A DNA stretch of 64,000 bases from Proteobacteria bacterium ST_bin11 (GCA_002083615.1 MSXO01000014.1:71837-135836); one strand, 5' to 3'; shown: positions 46,980 to 55,254, counted from the stretch's first letter. Numbers and translations are program-made. The notes: generated by a model not told the origin, from the sequence alone.

Positions 46980-47834
46980 TTAGGCACTCCTGTTGACTGC
47001 GGGCAGACTGGCCAACCACGTACGCTGGCAGTTTCTGCGGTAACGATCCTGCATGATCTGCTGAATCTTCGGTGTCGCTTTTTTCAGAGACATGGTTTCG
47101 GCAGGGATAATTTTCAGACACTGAATCAAGTGAAAGCCCATCTCCGTCTCCACCACATCGCTGATGGCGTCTTCTTTCAAGTTAAACAATACCGCATCCA
47201 GCTCGGGAAACAAGGTGCCTTTAACAACAGCACCTACTTCGCCGCCTTGCACCGCCGTCGGGCATTCCGAATACTTCAGCGCCAGATCGGCAAATTTATG
47301 CGGTTTGCGCTTCAAGGTACCGACGATCTCGTTAATCCGTCGCCAAGCGGCCTCGCGGGTATTATCCGGATAATCCGGATTGATACTGATCAAAATATGC
47401 CTGGCTTGACGTTGCTCGGGCTTATGAAATTTGTCCGGATGCGAGTGGTAAAAAATCCCTATTTCCACTTCGTTAACCTTCGGCGCGCGCGCAGCCACTC
47501 GATCCATCACCGCATCTACCTTACACTGCCGGTACAAGGCGGCTTTGAGTTTATCAATATCTAAATCGTTGGCGGTCAATGCCGTTAAAAATGCGTCTTC
47601 GTCTTCAAACCGACCATGGACTTCCCTATAGGCTCTATCCAGCTCGGTGTCCGAAATTATCACCCCAGTCGCTTCGACCGAATTTAAGACCCGGCCTTCA
47701 ATCTCATATTCGTTTTTGGCTTGCACTTCCACCTGGCGCAATTGCAATTGCTCCAATTCGGCCGGCGCCTTCTGGAATAGGCTTAAGGCCGCCCGCAGCA
47801 GGGTATAAGGCTCTATTGAAGATTGGCTCATCAT
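46980..47834 (-). CDS. nifM: NifM, peptidyl-prolyl isomerase for nitrogenase iron protein
   Basis: A 284-residue protein needed to fold the NifH dimer. The N-terminal half is helical with SurA-like features; the C-terminal parvulin domain (about residues 140-240) reads QRQARHILISINPDYPDNTREAA, later FADLALKYSECPTAVQGGEVGAVVKG and VETEMGFHLIQCL. The start overlaps the nifZ stop as TAATG. Its place nifZ-nifM-clpX is as in Azotobacter. Confidence 0.92.
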   Translation of the reverse strand: MMSQSSIEPYTLLRAALSLFQKAPAELEQLQLRQVEVQAKNEYEIEGRVLNSVEATGVIISDTELDRAYREVHGRFEDEDAFLTALTANDLDIDKLKAALYRQCKVDAVMDRVAARAPKVNEVEIGIFYHSHPDKFHKPEQRQARHILISINPDYPDNTREAAWRRINEIVGTLKRKPHKFADLALKYSECPTAVQGGEVGAVVKGTLFPELDAVLFNLKEDAISDVVETEMGFHLIQCLKIIPAETMSLKKATPKIQQIMQDRYRRNCQRTWLASLPAVNRSA

Positions 47835-48310
47835 TATGCCTCCGGTTCTCGAAAAGTGGCCGGGTCTGCTGGTTCCAATACACTCTCAGGAACCTGCATG
47901 GTTTTATTGGGAAAGCGCACGTGATAAAGCAATGGATCGCTGTCACGCAACACCTTCAAAATTTCGCCTTGGGTGCCGGCGGGAAAGCCACCATCTTGGG
48001 TAGGCAAATCGATCGTGCAGACCACTTGATCGCGAAACTCAAAACGACTCGGGTTCCAAGGGGCATCAGCCGGAATCAGCTCTTCCGCCCGGCAACCCAC
48101 CATCCGGCCGGCATCCAGAAAATGCACGGTGTAAATCACTTGATCCTGTAAAAAAGTACCCACTTCGATGACGTTACCGACACTACCCCGGCGCAGCAAA
48201 AAATCGCCGATATCCATACCCGGATAAGTGCCATCGTTGCGAACGTTACGCGTCAGCCTAACTCGCTCGCCAAATTCGAAGCGCTCTTCGTCGTAACGTT
48301 CTTCTATCAT
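47834..48310 (-). CDS. nifZ: NifZ
   Basis: A 158-residue protein helping assembly of the P-clusters of the MoFe protein. It has the NifZ domain motif twice: FEFGERVRLTRNVRNDGTYPGMDIGDFLLRRGSVGNVIEVGTFLQDQVIYTVHF, then a weaker repeat around residue 80 (FEFRDQVVCTIDLPTQDGGFPAGTQGEILKVLRDSD). The ATG overlaps the nifW stop (ATGA). A single-domain relative is encoded divergently at 54985. Confidence 0.92.
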   Translation of the reverse strand: MIEERYDEERFEFGERVRLTRNVRNDGTYPGMDIGDFLLRRGSVGNVIEVGTFLQDQVIYTVHFLDAGRMVGCRAEELIPADAPWNPSRFEFRDQVVCTIDLPTQDGGFPAGTQGEILKVLRDSDPLLYHVRFPNKTMQVPESVLEPADPATFREPEA

Positions 48311-48627
48311 GTCTTGATATCACCCAATGATACAAATGCAGTTTGCGGTTCCATCATTTTGAAGACCTTAAATACTTTTTCGGTCTGAGCATCCGAGTCC
48401 ACGAAGTCGTTGTAGGCGCGTTGCAGCAATTTTTTGTAGACCTCACGCAGCGCGTCTTCATCTTCCGGCATATTCTCGCCGGCTTGATCCAGATAATTGT
48501 GGAAGCGCTGCAGGATGTGCAGCCGGTTGACGTGGACGACAGTGGTATCGAATTCCAGCTCGAAATACCGCAGGAAGTCTTCCGCAGCTTCCAGTTCTTC
48601 CATATCTTCTTCTAAACTCATCGTCAT
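48307..48627 (-). CDS. nifW: NifW
   Basis: A 106-residue nitrogenase-stabilising protein. The family signature is ELEAAEDFLRYFELEFDTTVVHVNRLHILQRFHNYLDQAG, with AYNDFVDSDAQTEKVFKVFK at the end. NifW protects the MoFe protein from oxygen or helps its maturation. It starts with overlap on the stop of a small membrane peptide gene (TAATG) and its end overlaps nifZ. Confidence 0.93.
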   Translation of the reverse strand: MTMSLEEDMEELEAAEDFLRYFELEFDTTVVHVNRLHILQRFHNYLDQAGENMPEDEDALREVYKKLLQRAYNDFVDSDAQTEKVFKVFKMMEPQTAFVSLGDIKT

Positions 48628-48749
48628 TACCTCATCATCAGGTGATCAAGATTGGCAGGTTGTTCTCCCAATGCGTACACCACTAATAAAACCACCAGCA
48701 TCACAGCTGTCTGGGCCAAAAATGGATCGGATTTTTGTTTCTTCATCAT
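48627..48749 (-). CDS. 40-residue membrane peptide in the nifV operon
   Basis: The sequence on the minus strand reads MMKKQKSDPFLAQ, a hydrophobic segment AVMLVVLLVVYAL (about residues 15-27), then GEQPANLDHLMMR and stop. AAGGTG lies before the ATG, and the TAA shares a base with the nifW ATG. An earlier in-frame ATG (48755) adds two residues. A single membrane helix with positive N-terminus suggests it sits in the inner membrane with N-in orientation. Family not recognised; too small for routine annotation. Confidence 0.7.
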   Translation of the reverse strand: MMKKQKSDPFLAQTAVMLVVLLVVYALGEQPANLDHLMMR

Positions 48750-48823
48750 GGCCATCACCTTTAGGTTAATTGCGCGGAACAACAAACATCACTTTACGTT
48801 GGCATCTGATTAATGGGCGATGC

Positions 48824-49366
48824 CTACCCGAAAACTTCCGGCATGCGGAAAATCCCTTCCGCCGCTTCTTGACGACGCACGACCAACTCCAACAGGCCTT
48901 TTGCTCCAATTCGGTCTTTGTCATCCAATGACACCAACTTCTCAAAAATCGCCTTGCTTAATTCCAGATTCTCCAAGCGCATGCTCAAAAAACCGATGGA
49001 TTTCAAGGTAAACAGATACAACCTGATTCGGGTCAATAAGTCTTTTGGCGCTTCGCTAATATGATGTCGTTCCAGTTCGCGCCAATCTTCCGGAAATCCA
49101 ATCCCGGGTTGAATCAAGGTCAATGCTTTTTCTGAAATCAACAAGGCTTCGGCCAAGCGGTGTTGGTAGTAGTAAAACCGATTTAAAGACACCAGTACGT
49201 TCAAGGATTCCGGAGCTCTTAAGTAAGCCTGTAACAGGGGCAACTCCGCTTCGCCGCTGGCATATAGCTCAGAGGCATATTGGATCAAGTCCTCAACTTC
49301 CTGGCTGTCCGCTTTCTCGTAGTAGAGATCTTTGGCGTCGAATTGCAACAGGTCCATTTCCATCAC
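48824..49366 (-). CDS. TPR-like protein of the nif operon
   Basis: A 180-residue helical protein. Alternating helices such as LYASGEAELPLLQAYLRAP, LVSLNRFYYYQHRLAEALLISEKAL and RLENLELSKAIFEKLVSLD suggest tetratricopeptide-like repeats. From memory, an unnamed ORF lies at the same place (between cysE and nifW) in Azotobacter. The start overlaps the cysE stop by four bases. It may be a scaffold for nitrogenase assembly; the function is not known. Confidence 0.75.
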   Translation of the reverse strand: MMEMDLLQFDAKDLYYEKADSQEVEDLIQYASELYASGEAELPLLQAYLRAPESLNVLVSLNRFYYYQHRLAEALLISEKALTLIQPGIGFPEDWRELERHHISEAPKDLLTRIRLYLFTLKSIGFLSMRLENLELSKAIFEKLVSLDDKDRIGAKGLLELVVRRQEAAEGIFRMPEVFG

Positions 49367-50139
49367 TTGCCACCCGCCGCTTGTTTCAACACCACGACAT
49401 CGTCACCGTGACAGACTCCTTCCGCTTCGCAGCTACCGCAGGTTTCTTCCGCCACCACAAAGCGCTTTTGGTTATTCTCCAATTCGTCCAAACGGTCAAC
49501 CAAGCAACTCAGCGCTTTGCCGACTGGATCGGGCACCAAATGGTGATCAAGATCAATACCGCGCGGATCCTGAATTTTTATCCCTTTTTGTTGGATAATC
49601 CGGCCAGGAATACCAATGACGGTGCAGCATGGCGGCACATCTTTGATCACTACAGAGTTAGCGCCGACCCGGACGTTATCGCCCAAGATGATCGCACCCA
49701 GGATCTTGGCGCCAGCACCGATCAACACATTGTTGCCCAGCGTCGGATGGCGCTTTTCCTTATTCCAGGTGGTACCGCCCAGCGTCACGCCGTGGTACAT
49801 GGTCACATCGTTACCGATCTCGGCCGTTTCACCGATCACCACGCCGGCGCCGTGATCGATAAAAAAGCGCTTGCCAATGGTCGCGCCCGGATGAATATCA
49901 ACATTGGTCATCCAGCGAGCAAAGGCGGCGAGTAAACGTGCCGTCAGTTTCCAATCGGCATGCCACAAGCGATTGCTTACCCGATGCAGCAATACCGCAT
50001 GCACTCCCGGATAAGCCAATAACACTTCCGGCAACCCGCGTGCAGCTGGGTCTCTGGCAAATACGCAAGCGACATCTTCGCGCCAGTCTTGCCAAAGCCC
50101 CGACGCTACACTGGAATGCGACGGCGAGAAGAACATCAT
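49363..50139 (-). CDS. cysE: Serine O-acetyltransferase of the nif region
   Basis: A 258-residue left-handed beta-helix enzyme that makes O-acetylserine for cysteine. The hexapeptide repeats are clear: IHPGATIGKRFFIDHGAGVVIGETAEIG, MYHGVTLGG, ILGDNVRVGANSVVIKDVP. The nif-linked copy supplies cysteine for NifS and Fe-S cluster building. The ATG at 50139 has GGAG at good distance and overlaps the stop of the 55-aa gene (ATGA); an in-frame TTG at 50154 is not needed. Confidence 0.92.
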   Translation of the reverse strand: MMFFSPSHSSVASGLWQDWREDVACVFARDPAARGLPEVLLAYPGVHAVLLHRVSNRLWHADWKLTARLLAAFARWMTNVDIHPGATIGKRFFIDHGAGVVIGETAEIGNDVTMYHGVTLGGTTWNKEKRHPTLGNNVLIGAGAKILGAIILGDNVRVGANSVVIKDVPPCCTVIGIPGRIIQQKGIKIQDPRGIDLDHHLVPDPVGKALSCLVDRLDELENNQKRFVVAEETCGSCEAEGVCHGDDVVVLKQAAGGK

Positions 50140-50303
50140 TTTGCTAAGCTCCAAGTGGTTTTACCGGGCATCGGTACACCAGGTACCCGAAAGAAGGTGC
50201 CAGGATAACGATCGTCTTGTTGCTCTTGCTGTGCCGCAGTTTGCTGTGGAACTTGGTCTTTAGGAGTGCTAAGCACGGCTGATTGTTGACGATTGCTACT
50301 CAT
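50136..50303 (-). CDS. 55-residue protein between nifV and cysE
   Basis: The minus strand reads MSSNRQQSAVLSTPKDQ, a glutamine-rich middle (VPQQTAAQQEQQ), then DDRYPGTFFRVPGVPMPGKTTW and SLAK. A GAGGTG ribosome site precedes the ATG, 12 bases after nifV, and the stop overlaps cysE. It has no membrane segment and looks like a disordered linker with a conserved-looking C-terminal motif rich in Pro and Gly. No family recognised. Confidence 0.7.
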   Translation of the reverse strand: MSSNRQQSAVLSTPKDQVPQQTAAQQEQQDDRYPGTFFRVPGVPMPGKTTWSLAK

Positions 50304-50314
50304 CTGACACCTCG

Positions 50315-51439
50315 TTATAGGCTGTGTAAAAATTGATTCAAATCGGTCGATTGCGGTGCGCGTTTATGCAAACTGACAAACTCGCGAATCAGCGGCAGCA
50401 AGCGACCCGCCTGCCAACGATTAATTTGGATACCCAATTGTTTATAAGCGTGCATCACGCCTTGGCTACCGGAATGCTTGCCCAGTACCAACTGATGACT
50501 CCGCCCAACCAAGGCCGGATCGACGCCTTGATAATTTTTAGGATCTTTCAACAAGCCGTCGACGTGAATACCGGCTTCGTGACTAAACACATCGCGGCCA
50601 ATCAGACTTTTGCGGCTGCCGATGGTGTCGCCGGATGCTGTGGCAACTTGACGCGACAGTACAGGGAAATTGCGCAAGTCCACGCCCGTTTCAAAGCCGT
50701 AAAGTTGCTTCAAACCGACTACCACTTCTTCAAGCGCCGCGTTACCCGCCCTTTCGCCTAAACCGTTGACAGTGGTATTGACGTGGGTCGCGCCGGCGAA
50801 TGCCGCTGCCAAGGTGTTGGCTGTTGCTAACCCTAAATCGTCATGAGCGTGCATTTCGATGTCCATGTCGGTGACGGCGCGCAGTTTACGAATTGCCTCG
50901 AAGACACCAAAGGGCTCCATGATGCCAACCGTATCGGCAAAGCGAATTCGGCAGGCACCGGCTGCTTGCGCCGCCTCAGCCATCGAAGCCAGGAAATCGC
51001 TATCGGCGCGAGAGGCATCCTCGGCCCCCACACAAACCTGCATGCCCGCATCAACCGCCGTTTTTACACAGCGTTCGATGGTGCCAAGCACCCAAGCCCG
51101 ACTTTGTTTGAGTTTGTGCTGAATATGTTGATCGGACGCGGAAATGGATAAATCCACCGTACCGACACCTAAACCCAAGCATGCTTGCAAATCTTCCTCG
51201 CGCATCCTGGACCACACCAATAAATTGCTGGGCAGGTTTAATTTGGCAATGGCTTTGATCTCATCGCGTTCCTGCGCGCCCATGGCTGGAATACCAATCT
51301 CCAGCTCTGGCACTCCCATGGCGGACAACTGTCCGGCAATGGCCAACTTTTCCGCCAGCGAGAACACCACGCCAGCCGATTGTTCGCCGTCGCGGAGCGT
51401 GGTGTCGTCGATGACTATGGTGCGGGCGTTGCTTTTCAT
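50315..51439 (-). CDS. nifV: Homocitrate synthase NifV
   Basis: A 374-residue enzyme condensing acetyl-CoA and 2-oxoglutarate to homocitrate, the organic ligand of FeMo-cofactor. It has the signature VIDDTTLRDGEQSAGVVFS, a metal-binding HAHDDLG, NTTVNGLGERAGNAALEEVVVGL, and a shorter C-terminal domain typical of nif-type enzymes, with SHEAGIHVDGLL. It leads a minus-strand operon whose promoter is at 51511-51525. Confidence 0.95.
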   Translation of the reverse strand: MKSNARTIVIDDTTLRDGEQSAGVVFSLAEKLAIAGQLSAMGVPELEIGIPAMGAQERDEIKAIAKLNLPSNLLVWSRMREEDLQACLGLGVGTVDLSISASDQHIQHKLKQSRAWVLGTIERCVKTAVDAGMQVCVGAEDASRADSDFLASMAEAAQAAGACRIRFADTVGIMEPFGVFEAIRKLRAVTDMDIEMHAHDDLGLATANTLAAAFAGATHVNTTVNGLGERAGNAALEEVVVGLKQLYGFETGVDLRNFPVLSRQVATASGDTIGSRKSLIGRDVFSHEAGIHVDGLLKDPKNYQGVDPALVGRSHQLVLGKHSGSQGVMHAYKQLGIQINRWQAGRLLPLIREFVSLHKRAPQSTDLNQFLHSL

Positions 51440-51510
51440 GGCTAAACCTTGAGTCGCAAAGTGAAAGATTTAAAATCTGGAGCGTGAATAACGCTGTCGA
51501 TATGACTAAT

Positions 51511-51525
51511 GCAAAAGACTTGCCA
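51511..51525 (-). promoter_or_regulatory. Sigma-54 promoter of the nifV operon
   Basis: On the minus strand TGGCAAGTCTTTTGC matches the -24/-12 form TGGCA-N(7)-TTGC, with correct spacing. Transcription would start near 51500, about 60 bases before the nifV ATG. Confidence 0.8.
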
Positions 51526-51609
51526 ACTGGAAAGATGCCGAGACATAAGGGCTGGCGGGCTAGATTAGCGCAATATCGACAAGACAACACCCGTGGTTGA
51601 AGACGTAAT

Positions 51610-51625
51610 TGTTAGAAAGACGACA
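51610..51625 (-). promoter_or_regulatory. NifA upstream activator site for nifV
   Basis: TGT-TAGAAAGACG-ACA fits the TGT-N10-ACA consensus for NifA and lies about 110 bases before the predicted transcription start, a normal distance. Confidence 0.7.
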
Positions 51626-51890
51626 ATCGTGGTGCGACTGGCAAAAGCCGAGGATCGGTCGAAAAGCCATGCGAGTTTTGTGGCTCTTTCACCTGCTATT
51701 GGAGGTAGATTGCGCTAGTGAGGGCGTAAGCCCTCCAAAGCCGCCCTGCTGCCCTATTCCACCTTTACCCACAAATAGAAAATTCAGAGAGCCAAATAAC
51801 GAGGGCAGTTTAGCTTCCCGCCATCAAACCGGTTTTCACTAGGGCTTTATGTTGGCAGTATACTCAGGGCTTTTACTCACCGCGCCCGCC

Positions 51891-52244
51891 ATGAATTCAT
51901 CACAGCTCAAAAGCCTTGCCGTATTTTCCCTGTTTGCCATTATTGGATTTGGGCCAATCTCACCCGGCTGTTTGATTGGGATGTATGTGGTTGCGCTGCG
52001 GCCACGCTGGTTTAAAGATTTGATAGAGAATATGTATGCAAATCCCGGCGCCGCCGAGGCGGCCCCAACCTATGCAGGCGACCAAACCAGACAGAGCAGA
52101 ATCAAGTGCTTTTTAAGCTTGTTGGGATTGTTTATTGTCGATATTGCGCCGGTACCGGTAACGCCGGTTATCGCTTTTGGGATTATCCTGAGCAGACCGC
52201 AGTGGTTTTACCGTTTGGTGAATAATATTTACGGCGGGGTCTAA
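51891..52244 (+). CDS. Small membrane protein inside the nif cluster, plus strand
   Basis: A 117-residue protein with two or three hydrophobic segments (about 6-28 of this form, later 80-105). Not recognised. It lies between nifS and nifV in opposite orientation and is unrelated to nif functions by sequence. The ATG at 51891 was preferred over one at 51849, but neither has a good ribosome site. It may have been inserted between two nif transcription units. Confidence 0.5.
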   Translation: MNSSQLKSLAVFSLFAIIGFGPISPGCLIGMYVVALRPRWFKDLIENMYANPGAAEAAPTYAGDQTRQSRIKCFLSLLGLFIVDIAPVPVTPVIAFGIILSRPQWFYRLVNNIYGGV

Positions 52245-52252
52245 CGAAGACG

Positions 52253-52272
52253 CTCCCGCATTAGCGGGAACG
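52253..52272. terminator. Hairpin between the small membrane gene and nifS
   Basis: CTCCCGC/GCGGGA form a short stem (one mismatch outside) between convergent genes; similar to hairpins at 17486 and 57767. Confidence 0.55.
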
Positions 52273-52291
52273 CAGATTCGCAGCAAAAAAT

Positions 52292-53506
52292 TTAGGCGAA
52301 GGTAGGTTGAAACGCTTGCTCTGGATCAGCAACGGGCTCGTTGTTGATACTATCCCAATAAGGCGACAGTTTACGCAAAGTGGCGACGATGCTTGGCATA
52401 ACCTTCAGTACTTCCTCAACCTCGCTCATATCGTTATAGCGAGAGAACGAGAAGCGGATGGTGCCGTGCGCAGCGGTATAAGGAATATCCATCGCCCGCA
52501 TGACGTGCGAAGGTTCCAAAGAACCCGAGGTACACGCCGAGCCACTTGAAGCAGCGATGCCCGCTTTATTAAGCAGCATTAAAATCGCTTCACCCTCGAT
52601 ATATTCAAAGGCAATATCGGTGGTGTTGGGCAGGCGGTTGTTCAAATCGCCAGTAATAAAGCAGTGCGGTACAGTTGCAATAATGCCTTGCTCCAGACGG
52701 TCGCGCATGGCTTTAACTTGCACGTTTTCATATTCCATATGCTCCGCCGCCAATTCACAGGCTTTGCCCAAGCCAACGATAGATGCGGTGTTTTCGGTAC
52801 CAGCGCGCCGACCGCGCTCTTGGTGACCGCCACGCAACAGCGGACGAAAGCGAGTGCCACGTTTTAAGTACAGCACGCCTATCCCTTTGGGTGCATGCAG
52901 CTTGTGCCCGGAAATCGATAACATATCGATTTTGGTGTCTTGCAACATCATCGGAATTTTACCGACCGCTTGCACAGCATCGGTATGAAACATCACGCCA
53001 GCCGCATTGGCCATCTCGGCCATTTCCACGACCGGAAAGATGGTGCCGGTTTCGTTGTTCGCCCACATTACGGACACGATCGCCACTTCTTCGGACAACA
53101 AGCTTTTATAAGCTTCCAGGTTCAAGCGACCACATTTATCCACCGGCATCCGGTGAATGGTGTAGCCCTCTTTCTCCAGGTTTTCGCACAACGCCAATAC
53201 TGCAGGATGCTCGACTGATGTCGTAATGATTTCCTTGCGGTTAGGCTGGGCCTTGATGGCCGACAAAATCGCGGTGGAATCCGACTCGGTGCCGCAGGAG
53301 GTGAAAATAATTTCCGAGTCGTGCTCCGCACCAATCAGTTCTTGCACCTGCGAACGGGCTTTCTTGATCGCTTTAGCCACGCCGTCAGCAAAGCGATGAA
53401 TAGACGACGGGTTACCGAACTGTTCAGTAAAATACGGGATCATCACATCGACGACCGCGCTATCCACCTTGGTGGTGGCATTGTTATCCAGATAGATATC
53501 AGGCAT
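52292..53506 (-). CDS. nifS: Cysteine desulfurase NifS
   Basis: A 404-residue PLP enzyme providing sulfur for nitrogenase Fe-S clusters. The start MPDIYLDNNATTKVD, lysine of the PLP Schiff base in SISGHKLHAPKGIGVLYLK, and the catalytic cysteine in SSGSACTSGSLEPSHV are visible. The start overlaps the nifU end by eight bases, as expected for a nifUS operon. Confidence 0.96.
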   Translation of the reverse strand: MPDIYLDNNATTKVDSAVVDVMIPYFTEQFGNPSSIHRFADGVAKAIKKARSQVQELIGAEHDSEIIFTSCGTESDSTAILSAIKAQPNRKEIITTSVEHPAVLALCENLEKEGYTIHRMPVDKCGRLNLEAYKSLLSEEVAIVSVMWANNETGTIFPVVEMAEMANAAGVMFHTDAVQAVGKIPMMLQDTKIDMLSISGHKLHAPKGIGVLYLKRGTRFRPLLRGGHQERGRRAGTENTASIVGLGKACELAAEHMEYENVQVKAMRDRLEQGIIATVPHCFITGDLNNRLPNTTDIAFEYIEGEAILMLLNKAGIAASSGSACTSGSLEPSHVMRAMDIPYTAAHGTIRFSFSRYNDMSEVEEVLKVMPSIVATLRKLSPYWDSINNEPVADPEQAFQPTFA

Positions 53507-54413
53507 GACTTGCCTCCTCGATGGTTACCAATTTTGGCATTTGCGAGGCAGGCACTACTTTAATGAATTCCCCCATTACTTCCATCAAGCGTTGTTGAAT
53601 GCCGGCGATGGTCATGGCAGACATTTGGCAACCGTTACAAGCGCCGGTCATGTTGACGTAAGCGGTTTTATCCACCACTTCCACCAACTCGACATCGCCG
53701 CCGTCAGCCATCAATTGCGGACGGAAGGACATGATCACTTCTTCGATTTTCTTGATGCGTTGCAGATTGGTCAAAGGTCCTTTGGCCACTACCGGCTCCG
53801 GTTTTTTCGGGGCTGGCGCTGCACTTGGATCGAAGGTTTCGCCGCGTTCTTTCAAGACTTTTTCCAGAATCGCTTCGATGTCTTCATGGCAGGCCGCGCA
53901 ACCGCCGCCGGCTTTGGTGTAATTTGTTACGTCTTCAACAGTACGCAACTTGTTAGCCCACACCATCTCTTCGATCATCACAGCATCGATAGCAAAGCAT
54001 TTGCAAACCAACGCGCCTTCTTCGTGATCGTCTTTCCATTCTTCGCCGCGATAGTTAGCTATCGCCGCTTGCAAAGCTTCCCGACCCATCACCGAGCAGT
54101 GCATTTTTTCCGGCGGCAGACCGTCCAATTCGGCGGCGATCTCTTGGTTAGTTACTTTCAAGGCTTCATCTAAAGTCAGACCTTTGATGATTTCGGTTAA
54201 AACCGAAGAAGAGGCAATCGCTGAACCACAACCAAAGGTTTGGAAACCAGCGTCTTCGATCACTTCGGTATCGTCGTTAACTTTTAAAGTCAGACGCAGT
54301 GCGTCGCCGCAACTGATAGAACCCACTTCGCCTATGGCATTCGCGTCCGCAACTGCGCCGGCGTTTTTGGGGTTGAAGAAGTGATCTTTTACTTTATCTG
54401 AATAATCCCACAT
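53499..54413 (-). CDS. nifU: Fe-S scaffold NifU
   Basis: A 304-residue three-domain scaffold. It has an IscU-like N-terminal part (SCGDALR, FQTFGCGSAIA, MHCSVMG), a central [2Fe-2S] ferredoxin-like part (VCKCFAI and GGGCAACHEDI), and a C-terminal Nfu domain with CNGCQMS. It accepts sulfur from NifS and builds clusters for NifH and NifDK. It lies between iscA and nifS in one operon. Confidence 0.96.
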   Translation of the reverse strand: MWDYSDKVKDHFFNPKNAGAVADANAIGEVGSISCGDALRLTLKVNDDTEVIEDAGFQTFGCGSAIASSSVLTEIIKGLTLDEALKVTNQEIAAELDGLPPEKMHCSVMGREALQAAIANYRGEEWKDDHEEGALVCKCFAIDAVMIEEMVWANKLRTVEDVTNYTKAGGGCAACHEDIEAILEKVLKERGETFDPSAAPAPKKPEPVVAKGPLTNLQRIKKIEEVIMSFRPQLMADGGDVELVEVVDKTAYVNMTGACNGCQMSAMTIAGIQQRLMEVMGEFIKVVPASQMPKLVTIEEASHA

Positions 54414-54431
54414 AGCTATTTCCTCGAATGC

Positions 54432-54788
54432 TTAAGAACAGGTTTTTGGTGTGCCGCCGCTCTCGCCGGTGGTAAACGATGATCCGCAGGCACAGCTTTT
54501 AACCGCGTTGGGATTGGTAAATTTAAAGCCCGAACCTTCCAGGCTGTCGACGAAATCGATAGACATGCCGTCCAAACTGGGCAGGCTCAACGGGTCTACA
54601 AACACTTTCACCGCACCACAATCGATGACGGTGTCGTCTTGATTTTCTTTTGCTTCCAACTTCATGCCATATGACAGTCCGGAGCAACCGCCATCGGTAA
54701 CTTCGATGCGCAGCCCACCGGTTGGCTTGTCGGAACTGCTAATAAAACGACCCACGGCTGTAATGGCGCTTTCGGTTAATGTAATCAT
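54432..54788 (-). CDS. Nif-specific IscA-type Fe-S protein
   Basis: A 118-residue A-type carrier. DGGCSGLSYGMKL holds the first cysteine; the C-terminal CACGSSF carries the second pair. It is the first gene of the iscA-nifU-nifS operon, matching the iscA-nif of Azotobacter, and carries assembled clusters to target proteins. Start ATG with AGGAGACT just upstream. Confidence 0.93.
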   Translation of the reverse strand: MITLTESAITAVGRFISSSDKPTGGLRIEVTDGGCSGLSYGMKLEAKENQDDTVIDCGAVKVFVDPLSLPSLDGMSIDFVDSLEGSGFKFTNPNAVKSCACGSSFTTGESGGTPKTCS

Positions 54789-54836
54789 CTTTAAGTCTCC
54801 TGAACGGGTTTGGCATTGATTTTGTAAACAGATAAA

Positions 54837-54851
54837 GCAACCGGCATGCCA
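54837..54851 (-). promoter_or_regulatory. Sigma-54 promoter of iscA-nifUS
   Basis: On the minus strand TGGCATGCCGGTTGC fits the -24/-12 consensus exactly in spacing (TGGCA-N7-TTGC). The transcription start would be near 54826, about 38 bases before the ATG of iscA. Confidence 0.85.
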
Positions 54852-54947
54852 TACGCGAAAAATTCAGCTAAGCCGCTGAAATTACTAACACAAAGGCAGC
54901 AGGCCACCCTTAATCGGCACGCCGTTTCACAACAAACCAGGGGTTTT

Positions 54948-54963
54948 TGTCAGCTTTACTACA
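54948..54963 (-). promoter_or_regulatory. NifA upstream activator site for iscA-nifUS
   Basis: TGT-CAGCTTTACT-ACA (54948-54963) matches TGT-N10-ACA and lies about 122 bases from the predicted start. It is near the divergent gene's ATG too, but on its downstream side. Confidence 0.75.
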
Positions 54964-54984
54964 AACCTCTCACAGGAGCACAGC

Positions 54985-55254
54985 ATGAACGTAGAAGATT
55001 TGGATTTGGGCGATGTGGTATATGCCGCGCATACCATTGTGGACGATGGCAGCATGCCTGAGAGCGAAGAAGGCGAAGTGTTGGCACTGGAAGGCGCTCG
55101 CGGCGTCATTGTCATGAAAGGACACGTTGAGGAAGAACCCGGGCTCACCGTGTTTTTAGTCCGCTTTGAAGACCAGGATCTAAATCTGGGCCGGCCAATT
55201 GGTTGCTGGACCGAAGACTTGATTGTTCCGGATGAAGAATTAGTGACCCATTAA
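54985..55254 (+). CDS. Single-domain NifZ-like protein
   Basis: An 89-residue protein resembling one NifZ domain: LGDVVYAAHTIVDDGSMPES-EEGEVLALEGARGVIVMKGHVEEEP, then VFLVRFEDQDLNLGRPIGCWTEDLIV. It is divergent from iscA-nifUS with a GGAG site before the ATG. Its own promoter is not clear; a degenerate CGGCAC-N5-TTCA lies at about 54915. It may assist nitrogenase assembly, by position and resemblance. Confidence 0.75.
   Translation: MNVEDLDLGDVVYAAHTIVDDGSMPESEEGEVLALEGARGVIVMKGHVEEEPGLTVFLVRFEDQDLNLGRPIGCWTEDLIVPDEELVTH

Noticed and set aside
53505..54173. 222-codon plus-strand frame opposite nifU
   Set aside because: Antisense shadow with repeated His/Phe bias; nifU is certain.
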